DNA of 64,000 nucleotides from Paraburkholderia aspalathi (GTDB lineage: Bacteria; Pseudomonadota; Gammaproteobacteria; Burkholderiales; Burkholderiaceae), in contig NZ_FPBH01000018.1 of NCBI RefSeq assembly GCF_900116445.1, forward strand, positions 62,001-126,000, in the 5' to 3' direction. Positions 19,326 through 27,149 of this stretch are shown one piece after another (position 1 is the first letter of the stretch; each line of letters begins with the position of its first letter). The notes beneath the pieces were generated by a model. The model had not been told where the DNA came from, ran no database searches, and saw only the letters and a list, made by a program, of their open reading frames with translations. The position numbers were made by a program, and so were the translations under genes.

Positions 19326-21719
19326 ATGAAAAACAAAAGAGCTACCGAGAATCTAGCAGGGACGGCCACACGCCTGTTTGCTGCATTCGTGCTGTTCATG
19401 GCTGCGTTTGGCGCCAACGCGGCTGATTACATGCAATGCATGCAGACCTATCAGAAATCGCTCGGGGTTCCTGGAGCTCCGACCTGTCCTATCCAGGTCG
19501 CAGGAACGTCACCAATGTCTACAGGCGACGACGATCCGTATAACTCAATAAATTACTACAACTGTCCAAATGCTTCGGATTGGATAAGGGACTATTGCGG
19601 CGGCGTACCGGTTCCACCCCAGTCCGACGACTCCTGCCCGGTGGCGGACCCGGTGTTGCCGGCGAAGGGCATTGTCATGCTTTCCGAGGCTGACTTTGCG
19701 AGCGGCGACACGCTCCCCCTCGTCTTTAAACGCACGTATCTCTCGACACCCTACGACACCACGCAGTCAGTAATGGGCCGCAACTGGGTCAACAACTGGC
19801 AACGTAGGCTCGATCTGCTTGGGGCCAACGCGAGCGTGCCGCACATTGTTGCTTATCGGGGTGACCAGCAAGCTCTGATGTTCAAATGGATTGGCGGAGC
19901 GTGGGTCGTGCCAGGAAATCGCTGGCTCAAGCTGACGAAAGTTGGCGACGGATACTTCTACCTGAAGGACGAACTGCTTGGTACGACAGAAGCCTACTCG
20001 GATACCACCGGCAAGTTCTATTCAGAAACGACCCGTACGGGTGTGATCCGCAAGGTCATGTATGACGGCAAGCAGCGGTTGTCGGTGATCGCCCAGTGGC
20101 CAGCAGATAACGTAATAGCTGGAACCGCGACGTCAATCCGTGTGGCGTACGACAGTAACGACCGTATCGTTACCCTGGTAGATCCGTTGGGAATGCCTAC
20201 GGAATATGCTTACGACGGAAAGGGCAATCTTGCTTCGGTAACTGCGCCATATGGGCACGTCCGTCAGTATCTGTACGAGGACGCCCGCTTTCCAAACGCA
20301 TTGACCGGTGTAAAGGACGAATCCGGTTCGCGGGTTGCAACGTGGACCTACGATTCCAACGGACGTGCAAGCTCGGTCAGTCATCCCGACACGACGCGTA
20401 ACGTGTCGCTCAGCTACGGTCCCGGCTTTACGACGCTCAGCGACATGGCTGGCAGGAGCACGTACACCTTTGATGTTCTGGATACGCGGCGCCCTCGTTC
20501 AATTGCTACACCGGGCGGCACGGTATCGCGCACGTGGGATGCAGCGGGGAATTTGAAGCAGAGACAGACCCCGGATGGAAATACCCAGTACACGTGGGAC
20601 AGCGCCAACCGGCCAACGAAGGCGGTTGCGACAGTTGCGGGGAAGAAGACAGTAACGACGATTGAGTACAACGATGACAGCTCACTGCGTCCGCATCTGG
20701 TCGCTACACCGGGCAAAGTCCGTGCGTTCGTCTATGACTCGCGAGGCAACGTCACGGGCTATGCGGAGCGCGCAACTACTGACCTGACGGGCGAACAGGG
20801 ACTGCAAGCGGTCGGGACGGGTAATCAGATGACAGTCGGCGCACGCTACGACGATGCGGGCCGCCTTCTGTCAGCCACTGTCATCCAGGACGGCCTGAAG
20901 CTTGAGGACTGGACTTATACCTACGACGTCAAGGGCAACATAGCGACGACAAAGGACACCGTGTCGGGGTGGACGATGCGAACGCTTGAGCGTAATGCTG
21001 CTAACCGCGCAACTCAGATAGCGGGTAACAGCGGTCAGGCGAGCATTGCTTACGATGAGCGTGGTCGCGTAAAGTCTTTTCAGTATAGCGAACCGGCAAG
21101 TCTGGCAAATGGCGGACTCGCCCGCGTACTGGCGGTCGACTATCAGTACGGTGCGAACGGCGCTGTGTCGTCACATTCGGCGAAGGTCTCGACCAACGGC
21201 GCTTGGTGGAAGCCGATCAGCGACGCTGAGCTAGGTGTATGGCTGACCAACTGGGAGTTGGGCAATGACCCGGTTGCGCCGCCGCCTATGCTCACAGGAG
21301 TCAAGTCTGATTCTGGAGCCTTCGTTCCGGATATCTGCGTTGAATGTTATGTGGCGTGGAAAGCCAAGTTGACGGTGACGCTGTATGGTGGTGAGCTGAG
21401 TGATTCACTGCCGAATTGGGGCGAGACAACGGAACTGATGCTGAGCGATCAGTCGCAAGTTCCTTATCCTGCTCTTGTGCCGGATTTGACCGGCGCTGCG
21501 AAGAGGTCAATGCTTTATAGCGCTCTTTTTGGAGCCGGAAGCGGTGGTGATGGAATGGTAAGGTGCGGCGGCAGGGAAGCTCGCGAAAGTGCATGTTATG
21601 CGAAATACGAGAACGACAGGGATGCGTGCGCTGCGTTAGCCGGGCCAAGGGGCAAGCGAAACTGGCGGCTGTGTCTAGAGAACGCGTTTGACAGATATCA
21701 ACAATGCAGGGGCTATTGA
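19326..21719 (+). CDS. Sec-secreted RHS-repeat protein with Cys-rich C-terminal tip
   Basis: A 797-residue protein. It starts with a signal peptide (about residues 1-33, ending FGANA-AD), then a Cys-containing N-terminal region and a DUF6531-like segment (SGDTLPLVFKRTYLS). From about residue 270 to 620 it carries YD/RHS repeats (e.g. TEYAYDGKGNLASV, WTYDSNGRASSV, QYTWDSANRPTKA, ASIAYDERGRVKSF). The repeats stop abruptly and the last 180 residues are unique, ending in a Cys-rich tip with at least five Cys. No PAAR domain and no canonical RHS-core end motif are seen. AAGGA 5 nt before the ATG fixes the start. Its stop overlaps the next start as TGATG. A toxin role for the tail is inference. Confidence 0.82.
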   Translation: MKNKRATENLAGTATRLFAAFVLFMAAFGANAADYMQCMQTYQKSLGVPGAPTCPIQVAGTSPMSTGDDDPYNSINYYNCPNASDWIRDYCGGVPVPPQSDDSCPVADPVLPAKGIVMLSEADFASGDTLPLVFKRTYLSTPYDTTQSVMGRNWVNNWQRRLDLLGANASVPHIVAYRGDQQALMFKWIGGAWVVPGNRWLKLTKVGDGYFYLKDELLGTTEAYSDTTGKFYSETTRTGVIRKVMYDGKQRLSVIAQWPADNVIAGTATSIRVAYDSNDRIVTLVDPLGMPTEYAYDGKGNLASVTAPYGHVRQYLYEDARFPNALTGVKDESGSRVATWTYDSNGRASSVSHPDTTRNVSLSYGPGFTTLSDMAGRSTYTFDVLDTRRPRSIATPGGTVSRTWDAAGNLKQRQTPDGNTQYTWDSANRPTKAVATVAGKKTVTTIEYNDDSSLRPHLVATPGKVRAFVYDSRGNVTGYAERATTDLTGEQGLQAVGTGNQMTVGARYDDAGRLLSATVIQDGLKLEDWTYTYDVKGNIATTKDTVSGWTMRTLERNAANRATQIAGNSGQASIAYDERGRVKSFQYSEPASLANGGLARVLAVDYQYGANGAVSSHSAKVSTNGAWWKPISDAELGVWLTNWELGNDPVAPPPMLTGVKSDSGAFVPDICVECYVAWKAKLTVTLYGGELSDSLPNWGETTELMLSDQSQVPYPALVPDLTGAAKRSMLYSALFGAGSGGDGMVRCGGREARESACYAKYENDRDACAALAGPRGKRNWRLCLENAFDRYQQCRGY

Positions 21720-22051
21720 TGGCTAAGCATCCGCCGTATTCCGTGGTTCTGACCTACACCGAAGATCCTCAGCAGTTGATCATGCAAGCTGTAGATTCAG
21801 TCAGACTGGCTCCGCTCTTGGGCGGAATTATGGAAGTGCCGTTTTTTGTGGACGATCAGGAGTTCAAGTTTGACGACGAATTGGCGCGACAGCTTGGAGT
21901 TGCAATGCTTAACGTGATTGCATTGGGCAGACCCGACCTCAAACAATACCTGACCGTCACGCAGCATCCAATAGACAGGCCGTCAAAAGAGTAATTGGTT
22001 AGATGCTTGAGTGCCATGACCGACCGATTTTTGGTCATAGCACCGAGGGAA
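21558..22051 (+). repeat. Tandem module copy 1: RHS tip, immunity-like gene, 3' flank
   Basis: This block consists of the last 53 codons of the RHS gene, the 276-bp gene at 21719, and a 3' flank with AGTGCCA...TCATAGCACCGAGG near 22010-22047. It is matched by the block at 22110-22612 at a period of 563 bp, measured between the two ATG codons. Similarity is clear at protein level and partial at DNA level, so the duplication or displacement is not recent. Confidence 0.65.
21719..21994 (+). CDS. Candidate immunity protein 1 downstream of RHS
   Basis: A 91-residue small acidic protein whose ATG shares a base with the RHS stop codon (TGATG), implying translational coupling. AGGGG lies 6-10 nt upstream. 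It is about 60% identical by eye to the paralogue at 22282, with shared blocks SVVL, LAPLL, FDDE/LDDE, LGVAMLN, IALG and PIDR. No signal peptide is present, so it should be cytoplasmic. The position after a polymorphic RHS tail suggests an immunity or cognate factor. The family is not recognised. Confidence 0.7.
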   Translation: MAKHPPYSVVLTYTEDPQQLIMQAVDSVRLAPLLGGIMEVPFFVDDQEFKFDDELARQLGVAMLNVIALGRPDLKQYLTVTQHPIDRPSKE

Positions 22052-22109
22052 CAGGAACGGGCCGGACGGAGGCCGTGGGAAAAGTACGAACTGTTCTCTT
22101 ATCAACACC

Positions 22110-22282
22110 GTCCGGCGGTGCGGGCTGCGCGCCGCCGGATGTCTCCAGAACGGATGCTTCGCGCAGTATGAATCTCAAATCGAATGTGCAATGCGATTGC
22201 TCTCCCCATGGGCGGCGCGCGGGCAGTCGCGCTGTGTAAACAAAGGGCATTCCAGATCTATCAAGAGTGCAGAGGGTATTGA
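22110..22282 (+). pseudogene. Orphan, frameshifted relic of an RHS C-terminal tip
   Basis: Read from 22110, this stretch encodes a Cys-rich segment similar to the RHS tail. GCFAQYES parallels ACYAKYEN and QSRC parallels WRLC; after a 2-base shift, AFQIYQECRGY-stop parallels AFDRYQQCRGY-stop. The shift lies in a TGTGT run at 22233-22237 and looks like a 2-nt slippage insertion. The block is 173 nt, that is 57 codons plus 2. No start codon or RHS core precedes it. Its TGA overlaps the next ATG as TGATG, exactly as in the intact copy. Confidence 0.72.
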
Positions 22283-22557
22283 TGGCGATTGATCCACCGC
22301 GTTCCGTGGTTCTGAACTACGACCAGAACAGTCAACGTTTGAATGTGCAGTTAGTTGAACCAGCCAAGCTGGCCCCGCTTCTGGCTGGAAAATTCACAGT
22401 GCCGATCCTGTTAGACGACTTCGATTTCAAGCTTGACGACGAGTTCGCCCGTCGGCTTGGAGTCGCAATGCTCAATGCAATCGCGCTGGGTCAGCCTGAC
22501 ATCAAGCAGTACATGACGGTCACAGAAGGACCGATCGACAGGTCGTCAGAGGAGTAA
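22282..22557 (+). CDS. Candidate immunity protein 2 (orphan paralogue)
   Basis: A 91-residue protein, the same length as the paralogue at 21719 and about 60% identical by eye. The ATG at 22282 overlaps the TGA of the tip relic, and AGAGGG upstream is a plausible ribosome site. The open frame is preserved although its partner tip is frameshifted, which suggests retained immunity function. There is no signal peptide. Confidence 0.68.
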   Translation: MAIDPPRSVVLNYDQNSQRLNVQLVEPAKLAPLLAGKFTVPILLDDFDFKLDDEFARRLGVAMLNAIALGQPDIKQYMTVTEGPIDRSSEE

Positions 22558-22667
22558 CAGCCAGAGGGTAAGTGCCACCCGGTCGACGTTTGATCATGGC
22601 GCCGAGGCGGAGCCGACGGCGGCGGTGCGCACGCTGCCGTCATGATCGTGTTTGCGCGCGATGGCCA

Positions 22668-23387
22668 CTACCCGCCGGGTCCTTCACCCATCGCCTTATA
22701 TTGCGCGTAACTAAACATCTGAAAATGCTGGCGCCCCGGCAGTTTCGCAATGACCTTTGAGTCGTCGGGCGGAATTTCGCCGAACATCTCGTAGTGAAAT
22801 GCGAACGTGCTCACGTAGTTAACGGTTGGCGTGATTGAGTGGCAATGCACGTAGCCGCCGGCTTGCACGGCGTTCCAGAATACCTTGTCGCCGCGGATGC
22901 TTTCGCACGGGTCCTTGAATAGCCACGCCGAGCATGCGGGAAACGCGGAACGCGTAAGGAAATAGCAGTTGGTGTCGTTGAAATCGACACCGTTGGACTC
23001 TTTGCAGATGCCGAGCATACGGCCGTCGGCAGTGAAAATCGTTCGCGTCGCTGTGACTACCTGTGCACCCGTTTCTTCGACTATTATGCGCATTGTTTCG
23101 ACATGGTTTGGCTCATACCAGTTGTCGGCGTCGAGAAAACAGATCGCATCAAATCCACTCGCGGCCGCGCAAGCGGCACCTACACCGCGAGGCGTGTCCC
23201 CGTAGTCGGCGTGATTGGGAATCTTGATGTGGACCACACCTTTCCAGCTATCAATGTCGGCGACAGGGGATCCATCGGCGACCATAAAGTGAGTCACGTT
23301 ACCTGCTTGCGCAAGAACGCTTTCATGACATCGTCGTAAGACGTGACGTGGCTCTTTATAGTAGGCGCTAATGACGGCGACTCGCAT
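22668..23387 (-). CDS. GT-A fold glycosyltransferase-like protein
   Basis: A 239-residue protein that starts MRVAVISAYYKEPRHVLRRCHESVLAQ, typical of GT2-like enzymes, followed by MVADGSPV and the DxD-containing FLDADNWYEPNHVETM near residue 85. It has no membrane segment. It closes the lower-GC RHS island and faces the immunity gene tail to tail. The substrate is unknown. It may be cargo of the island and not part of LPS synthesis. ATG at 23387. Confidence 0.72.
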   Translation of the reverse strand: MRVAVISAYYKEPRHVLRRCHESVLAQAGNVTHFMVADGSPVADIDSWKGVVHIKIPNHADYGDTPRGVGAACAAASGFDAICFLDADNWYEPNHVETMRIIVEETGAQVVTATRTIFTADGRMLGICKESNGVDFNDTNCYFLTRSAFPACSAWLFKDPCESIRGDKVFWNAVQAGGYVHCHSITPTVNYVSTFAFHYEMFGEIPPDDSKVIAKLPGRQHFQMFSYAQYKAMGEGPGG

Positions 23388-23875
23388 GAAGGCTGTTTGT
23401 CGGATTGGTCGAACGGCGGATTATATCTATCGGTAACCCATACCAAACTATCTCAATTATGTAGGTCAGTTCTTCCGTGGGGGTGCGGTGGTTTCCTCAC
23501 GCCGCAGCGCGTGGGGAATGGATCGTTGCGGGAGTGCAGGGGACGGAATTTCCTCCGCGCGTCGCCCGCAGAGCCTTGTATGGTGTGGCATCGCCCCCGT
23601 TGGGGTACAGTTTTCGCCCAAATTCGCGAACAAATTCTGCTGGTAACGTCCTTACTCAGCGGCACCTCCGCCCAAATGAGTGATTTCAACCAATATGGCG
23701 GGTGTATGCTCAAAGCGAAAGCTTGTCGATGACAGCACCTCACCACGCTGAACCTTGTTCGTGGCTCTTTCAGGATCAAACCGTGCCGGGCGCCCAGCGC
23801 CTGCTGCGGCAGCAGGTTTTACCAGCGTGAACGTGATGCTCAGGACGAATCCAGTTGCATCCATCGGCCTGTCAG
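23388..23875. other. 488-bp region without a supported gene
   Basis: Short open frames occur on both strands, but none has a good ribosome site or recognisable product. Base composition shifts here from the lower-GC island to the GC-rich background, so this may be the right boundary of the transferred segment. No direct or inverted terminal repeats were found by eye. Confidence 0.35.
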
Positions 23876-24793
23876 ATGACTGAGCCACAGCGTTTCACGG
23901 TGCGTCATGTCAGCGTCTACCGTTACTCGGAACCCGTGCGGTTCGGCGAACACCGGATGATGTTCCGCCCGCGCGCCAGCCACGACCTGCGCCTCGTCAC
24001 GAGCCGGTTGGTGATTACGCCCACGCCGTCGCGGCTGCACTGGCTGCACGACGTATTCGACAACTCCGTGGCAGTCGCGAGTTTTACGGGCAAGGCGAGT
24101 GAATTGCGCTTTGACAGCGAGGCGACGCTCGAACACTTCGAAACGCCCATGCCTGACTACGCGCTTGAACCGTACGCGGTGAACTGGCCGTTTGCGTACA
24201 CGAACGAGGAAGCGTCCGATCTCGTGAACGCGCGCAGCCGCCAATATCCTGACCGCGACGTCGACGAATGGGCACGGCGCTTCGTGCCCGTGCCGGGCAG
24301 CGGCGGTGCGAGCGGCAAGGGCGGCAAAAATGGCACCGGTGGCACGATGGCGTTGCTGCGTGCGATGACGCTCGACATAAAAAGCACGTTTTTCTATGTG
24401 CGCCGCACGGAGAAGGGCGTGCACCGTCCTGGCGACACCTTGCGCAACCGCAGCGGCAGTTGTCGCGATTTCGCGGTGCTGATGATGGACGCGGTGCGCT
24501 CGCTCGGCCTCGCGGCACGCTTTGTGAGCGGTTATCTGTTCGTGCCCGACGTGCCCGAGCATGACGCGGTGCAAGGCGGCGGTGCGACGCATGCGTGGCT
24601 GCAAATCTATCTGCCTGGCGCCGGCTGGGTCGATTTCGATCCGACCAATAGCATCGTCGGCAATCGTCATCTGATTCGGGTGGCGGTGGCGTGGAACTAC
24701 TACCAGGCGTTGCCGTTGTGGGGTACATGGCATGGCGCGCCGCATTCGTTTCGCGGTTTGCAGGTCGATGTGAGCGTGACCGAAGGTAAGTGA
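23876..24793 (+). CDS. Transglutaminase family protein (complete Cys-His-Asp)
   Basis: A 305-residue bacterial transglutaminase-like protein. The N-terminal beta domain (RFTVRHVSVYRYSEPVRFGEHRMMFRPR) is followed by the papain-like core with the nucleophile in GSCRDFAVLMMDAVR, His in THAWLQIYLPGAGW and Asp in DFDPTN. In related genomes such proteins sit with circularly permuted ATP-grasp and alpha-E proteins; neither is present here. The function is probably peptide or amide bond chemistry in the cytoplasm. A Gly-rich insertion (GSGGASGKGGKNGTGG) lies near residues 140-156. Start at 23876 (MTEPQRF) is preferred to 23855. Confidence 0.85.
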   Translation: MTEPQRFTVRHVSVYRYSEPVRFGEHRMMFRPRASHDLRLVTSRLVITPTPSRLHWLHDVFDNSVAVASFTGKASELRFDSEATLEHFETPMPDYALEPYAVNWPFAYTNEEASDLVNARSRQYPDRDVDEWARRFVPVPGSGGASGKGGKNGTGGTMALLRAMTLDIKSTFFYVRRTEKGVHRPGDTLRNRSGSCRDFAVLMMDAVRSLGLAARFVSGYLFVPDVPEHDAVQGGGATHAWLQIYLPGAGWVDFDPTNSIVGNRHLIRVAVAWNYYQALPLWGTWHGAPHSFRGLQVDVSVTEGK

Positions 24794-24907
24794 GGGGCGA
24801 GCCGGATGACCGGGCTCGTACAAATCGAACGTGTTAGCTGGGAGTGTCAACTCAGGTTGCTCACCGGGCGCGTCAACTGAATGTTTCAACTGGAAGAGGG
24901 CGTCGCG

Positions 24908-25711
24908 ATGAAATTGCGCGTTGGCTACGAGCTGGTCTATGAGTGTGTGCAACCGACGCCGATGATGCTGATGTTGAACACGCACTATTCGCACGCGAAG
25001 GAAGTGCTGAGTCCGGATTTGCTGGCGGTCAATCCGCCGGTGCCGATCAGCCAGTATCGCGACGGCTTCGGCAATCTGTGCAGCCGGATCGTGGCGCCGC
25101 AGGGGTTGATAGAGTTTTCGACGAGCGCGGTGCTCGAGGTGTCGTCCGAGCCTGAGCGGCGGCCGCCGCTGACCGAGCAGCATCCGGTAGAGGCATTGCC
25201 TGACGATACTTTGGTGTTTCTGCTGGGCAGCCGATATTGCGAAACTGATTTGCTATCCGAATTTGCGTGGCAGACCTTCGGCAAGATGCCGCTCGGGCGC
25301 GGGCGCGTGGATGCAATCTGCAACTACGTGCACGAGCATATTGTGTTTGGCTACGACTTCGCGCGGCCGACCAAGACCGCGTGGCAGGCGTGGCAAGAGA
25401 GGAAGGGCGTGTGCCGGGATTTCGCGCATCTGGCCGTGGCGCTGTGCCGGGCGATGAATATCCCCGCGCGCTATTGCACGGGCTATATCAGCGATGTCGG
25501 CACACCGCCGCCCTACGCAACGATGGATTTCGCCGCGTGGTTCGAAGCCTATGTTGGCGGCTGCTGGCAGACCTTCGATCCGCGGAATAATGTGCCGCGC
25601 ACGGGGCGGGTGTTGATGGCGCGGGGAAGAGATGCGGCTGACGTCGCGATCAGCAATGCGTTTGGGGCGACGCAGTTAATGAAGTTCGATGTTGTCTGTG
25701 AGGCGCTATAG
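24908..25711 (+). CDS. Transglutaminase family protein, His of the triad not seen
   Basis: A 267-residue paralogue of the upstream gene, 114 bp downstream and probably in the same operon. Cys is present (KGVCRDFAHLAVALCRAMNIPARY) and Asp is in TFDPRNNVPRTGRVLMARGRDAADV. At the position of the His, the sequence reads MDFAAWFEAYV, with Ala instead of His. The subfamily may use a different residue or have lost activity. AGAGGG before the ATG at 24908 fixes the start; the longer frame from 24881 is less likely. Confidence 0.82.
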   Translation: MKLRVGYELVYECVQPTPMMLMLNTHYSHAKEVLSPDLLAVNPPVPISQYRDGFGNLCSRIVAPQGLIEFSTSAVLEVSSEPERRPPLTEQHPVEALPDDTLVFLLGSRYCETDLLSEFAWQTFGKMPLGRGRVDAICNYVHEHIVFGYDFARPTKTAWQAWQERKGVCRDFAHLAVALCRAMNIPARYCTGYISDVGTPPPYATMDFAAWFEAYVGGCWQTFDPRNNVPRTGRVLMARGRDAADVAISNAFGATQLMKFDVVCEAL

Positions 25712-25814
25712 ATTTTTCTGCCGCTAAAGGCCTAAAAAAGGCCTAAAGTTTTTCGCGTGAAATGCCGAAAAAACCGGAATCTCTACTCGCGCCGCGAGCC
25801 GATTCCGGACCGAT

Positions 25815-26132
25815 ATGATGCCCCGCAACACAGCCACCACGTTAGCGGCAATCCTGCTGGCAGTGCCAGCGTCAAAAGCATGCCCAACGGAGCTGGCTTC
25901 GATCCCGGTCAGTCTGACCGTGCAGGAAACCTGCGTCATCCAGTCGGTGGACGCGGCCATTACCGTTGCGAATCAACCGGCGGTTTCCTGTCTGCACGGG
26001 GCGCCATTCCAGATATCCCAGGTCGCATTCGACCCCGCCGCGCCGGACGAAGCAACGCGAAATCAGGCGCAGCCGGTTCAATTCGTCGCCGCCCACGGCG
26101 CCCGGCAAACGATCTGGACGATCAACTTCTAG
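25815..26132 (+). CDS. Small secreted SCPU-like protein
   Basis: A 105-residue protein with a signal peptide (about 1-22, ending VPASKA). The mature part holds two Cys (QETCVIQ and AVSCLHGAPFQIS), spaced like the start of a spore-coat-U/Csu pilin domain, and ends in TIWTINF, like the terminal strand ATISF of the neighbouring subunits. The middle of the normal 140-residue domain is missing. It faces the csu-like operon tail to tail. It may be a miniature subunit, an inhibitor or a remnant. The assignment rests on weak similarity. Confidence 0.5.
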   Translation: MMPRNTATTLAAILLAVPASKACPTELASIPVSLTVQETCVIQSVDAAITVANQPAVSCLHGAPFQISQVAFDPAAPDEATRNQAQPVQFVAAHGARQTIWTINF

Positions 26133-26192
26133 AAATCGTCCTTCGCCCGTTACGCGGGCGATCCCTCGGCCGGCAGAGCCAGTGCCCAAAGA

Positions 26193-27149
26193 TCAAAAGC
26201 TGATCGTCGCGGTAATCGTGTCGCTGTAATTGCCGGGCATCGGCGTTGTCTGCGCCGGCACGCGGCCGTACACCGTGATCGACACCGCATTGCCACTGCC
26301 CGTGCCCGTTGCCATCGTCGTGCCCGCGGTGCCGTCACCCCATGCGCTCGTGTGGGCGGCATCCGTGTAAAGCTGGTAGTTCACCGCGCCGCCACCGCCC
26401 GCGCGCTGCATCTGGCGTGCCGCGACGCTGCCGCTCAATCCGCTGCTGAGTGCGATCTGATACGCGTCGCCGTTCGTGCAGCGCGCCGTGATCGCACCGC
26501 TCGCGTTTAACGCCGAACTCAGCACGCCCGTCGATGTGAAAGCAACGTTGGTCGCGCTGATCAGGCAGTTGTTCACCACCGTCGCGCTGGCCGTGAAGCC
26601 GAAGCTGCCGGCGCTCGTTGTCAGCGCGGCGCAACCTGGTGCGAGCAGCAAGAAAAAACCATAGGTGAGCGAAGTCTGGCTCAAGGTCTGCGAGTACGTG
26701 GTGCTGGCGTTGCCGGTCGTGGGCACGGTCGGCTGATTGGCGGTGATCTGGCCGTAGAAGTTCACGGATGTCGTCGCGGTATTGCCGGTGACCGGCTTGT
26801 TGAGAGTCACCGAAATCGGTGTGGTGCCGAGCGTCGTCGAGCCCCATGGGAGCGAAAGGGCGGCGTCCTGATACAGGTTGTATTGCAACTGGTTGGCGCC
26901 GATCGTCAGCGCACGTGGGGTCGTGCCGCCCATGTTCAGACACACCTGCACGCTCGGCGTCAGCGTAACCGCAGGCCACGTGCACGAAATGCTGACTGTG
27001 CCGGCCGCAGCCACGGCGCTCAAGCCGATCGGGCTGACGTTGCCGAAGCTCAACGCCGACGGGCTCGCCGTACAGGTTTGCGCACTCGCACGCTGCGGCA
27101 ACACGCCGAGCAGCGCGCATAGGGCGAGGAGCAGGACGAGCCGTCTCAT
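26193..27149 (-). CDS. Two-domain spore coat U (SCPU) protein, probable pilus tip
   Basis: A 318-residue protein with a signal peptide (MRRLVLLLALCALLGVLPQRASA). It has two tandem SCPU domains. The first runs from QTCTASPSALSFGNVSP to about residue 165. The second begins VVNNCLISATNVAF and ends YSDTITATISF, with VYGRVPAQTTPMPG near the end, as in Csu subunits. Two-domain proteins at the end of such operons are tip adhesins (CsuE type). Its ATG overlaps the usher stop by 4 nt, indicating one transcript with coupling. Confidence 0.85.
   Translation of the reverse strand: MRRLVLLLALCALLGVLPQRASAQTCTASPSALSFGNVSPIGLSAVAAAGTVSISCTWPAVTLTPSVQVCLNMGGTTPRALTIGANQLQYNLYQDAALSLPWGSTTLGTTPISVTLNKPVTGNTATTSVNFYGQITANQPTVPTTGNASTTYSQTLSQTSLTYGFFLLLAPGCAALTTSAGSFGFTASATVVNNCLISATNVAFTSTGVLSSALNASGAITARCTNGDAYQIALSSGLSGSVAARQMQRAGGGGAVNYQLYTDAAHTSAWGDGTAGTTMATGTGSGNAVSITVYGRVPAQTTPMPGNYSDTITATISF

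Larger units (their letters stand above)
22110..22612 (+). repeat. Tandem module copy 2: orphan tip, immunity-like gene, 3' flank
   Basis: The second copy of the module has the frameshifted tip (22110-22282), the 276-bp paralogue (22282-22557) and a 3' flank (about 22570-22612) sharing AGTGCCA, TCATGGC and CCGAGG with the first flank. Only the toxin-tip part is degenerate; the small gene is intact. Confidence 0.65.

Noticed and set aside
22003-22239. A 78-codon plus-strand frame between the two immunity genes
   Set aside because: It runs in a different frame from the tip relic, has no good ribosome site, and the relic explains the coding-like composition better.
23652-23888. A short minus-strand frame before the first transglutaminase
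   Set aside because: No ribosome site, no recognisable domain, and the region around it looks gene-free.
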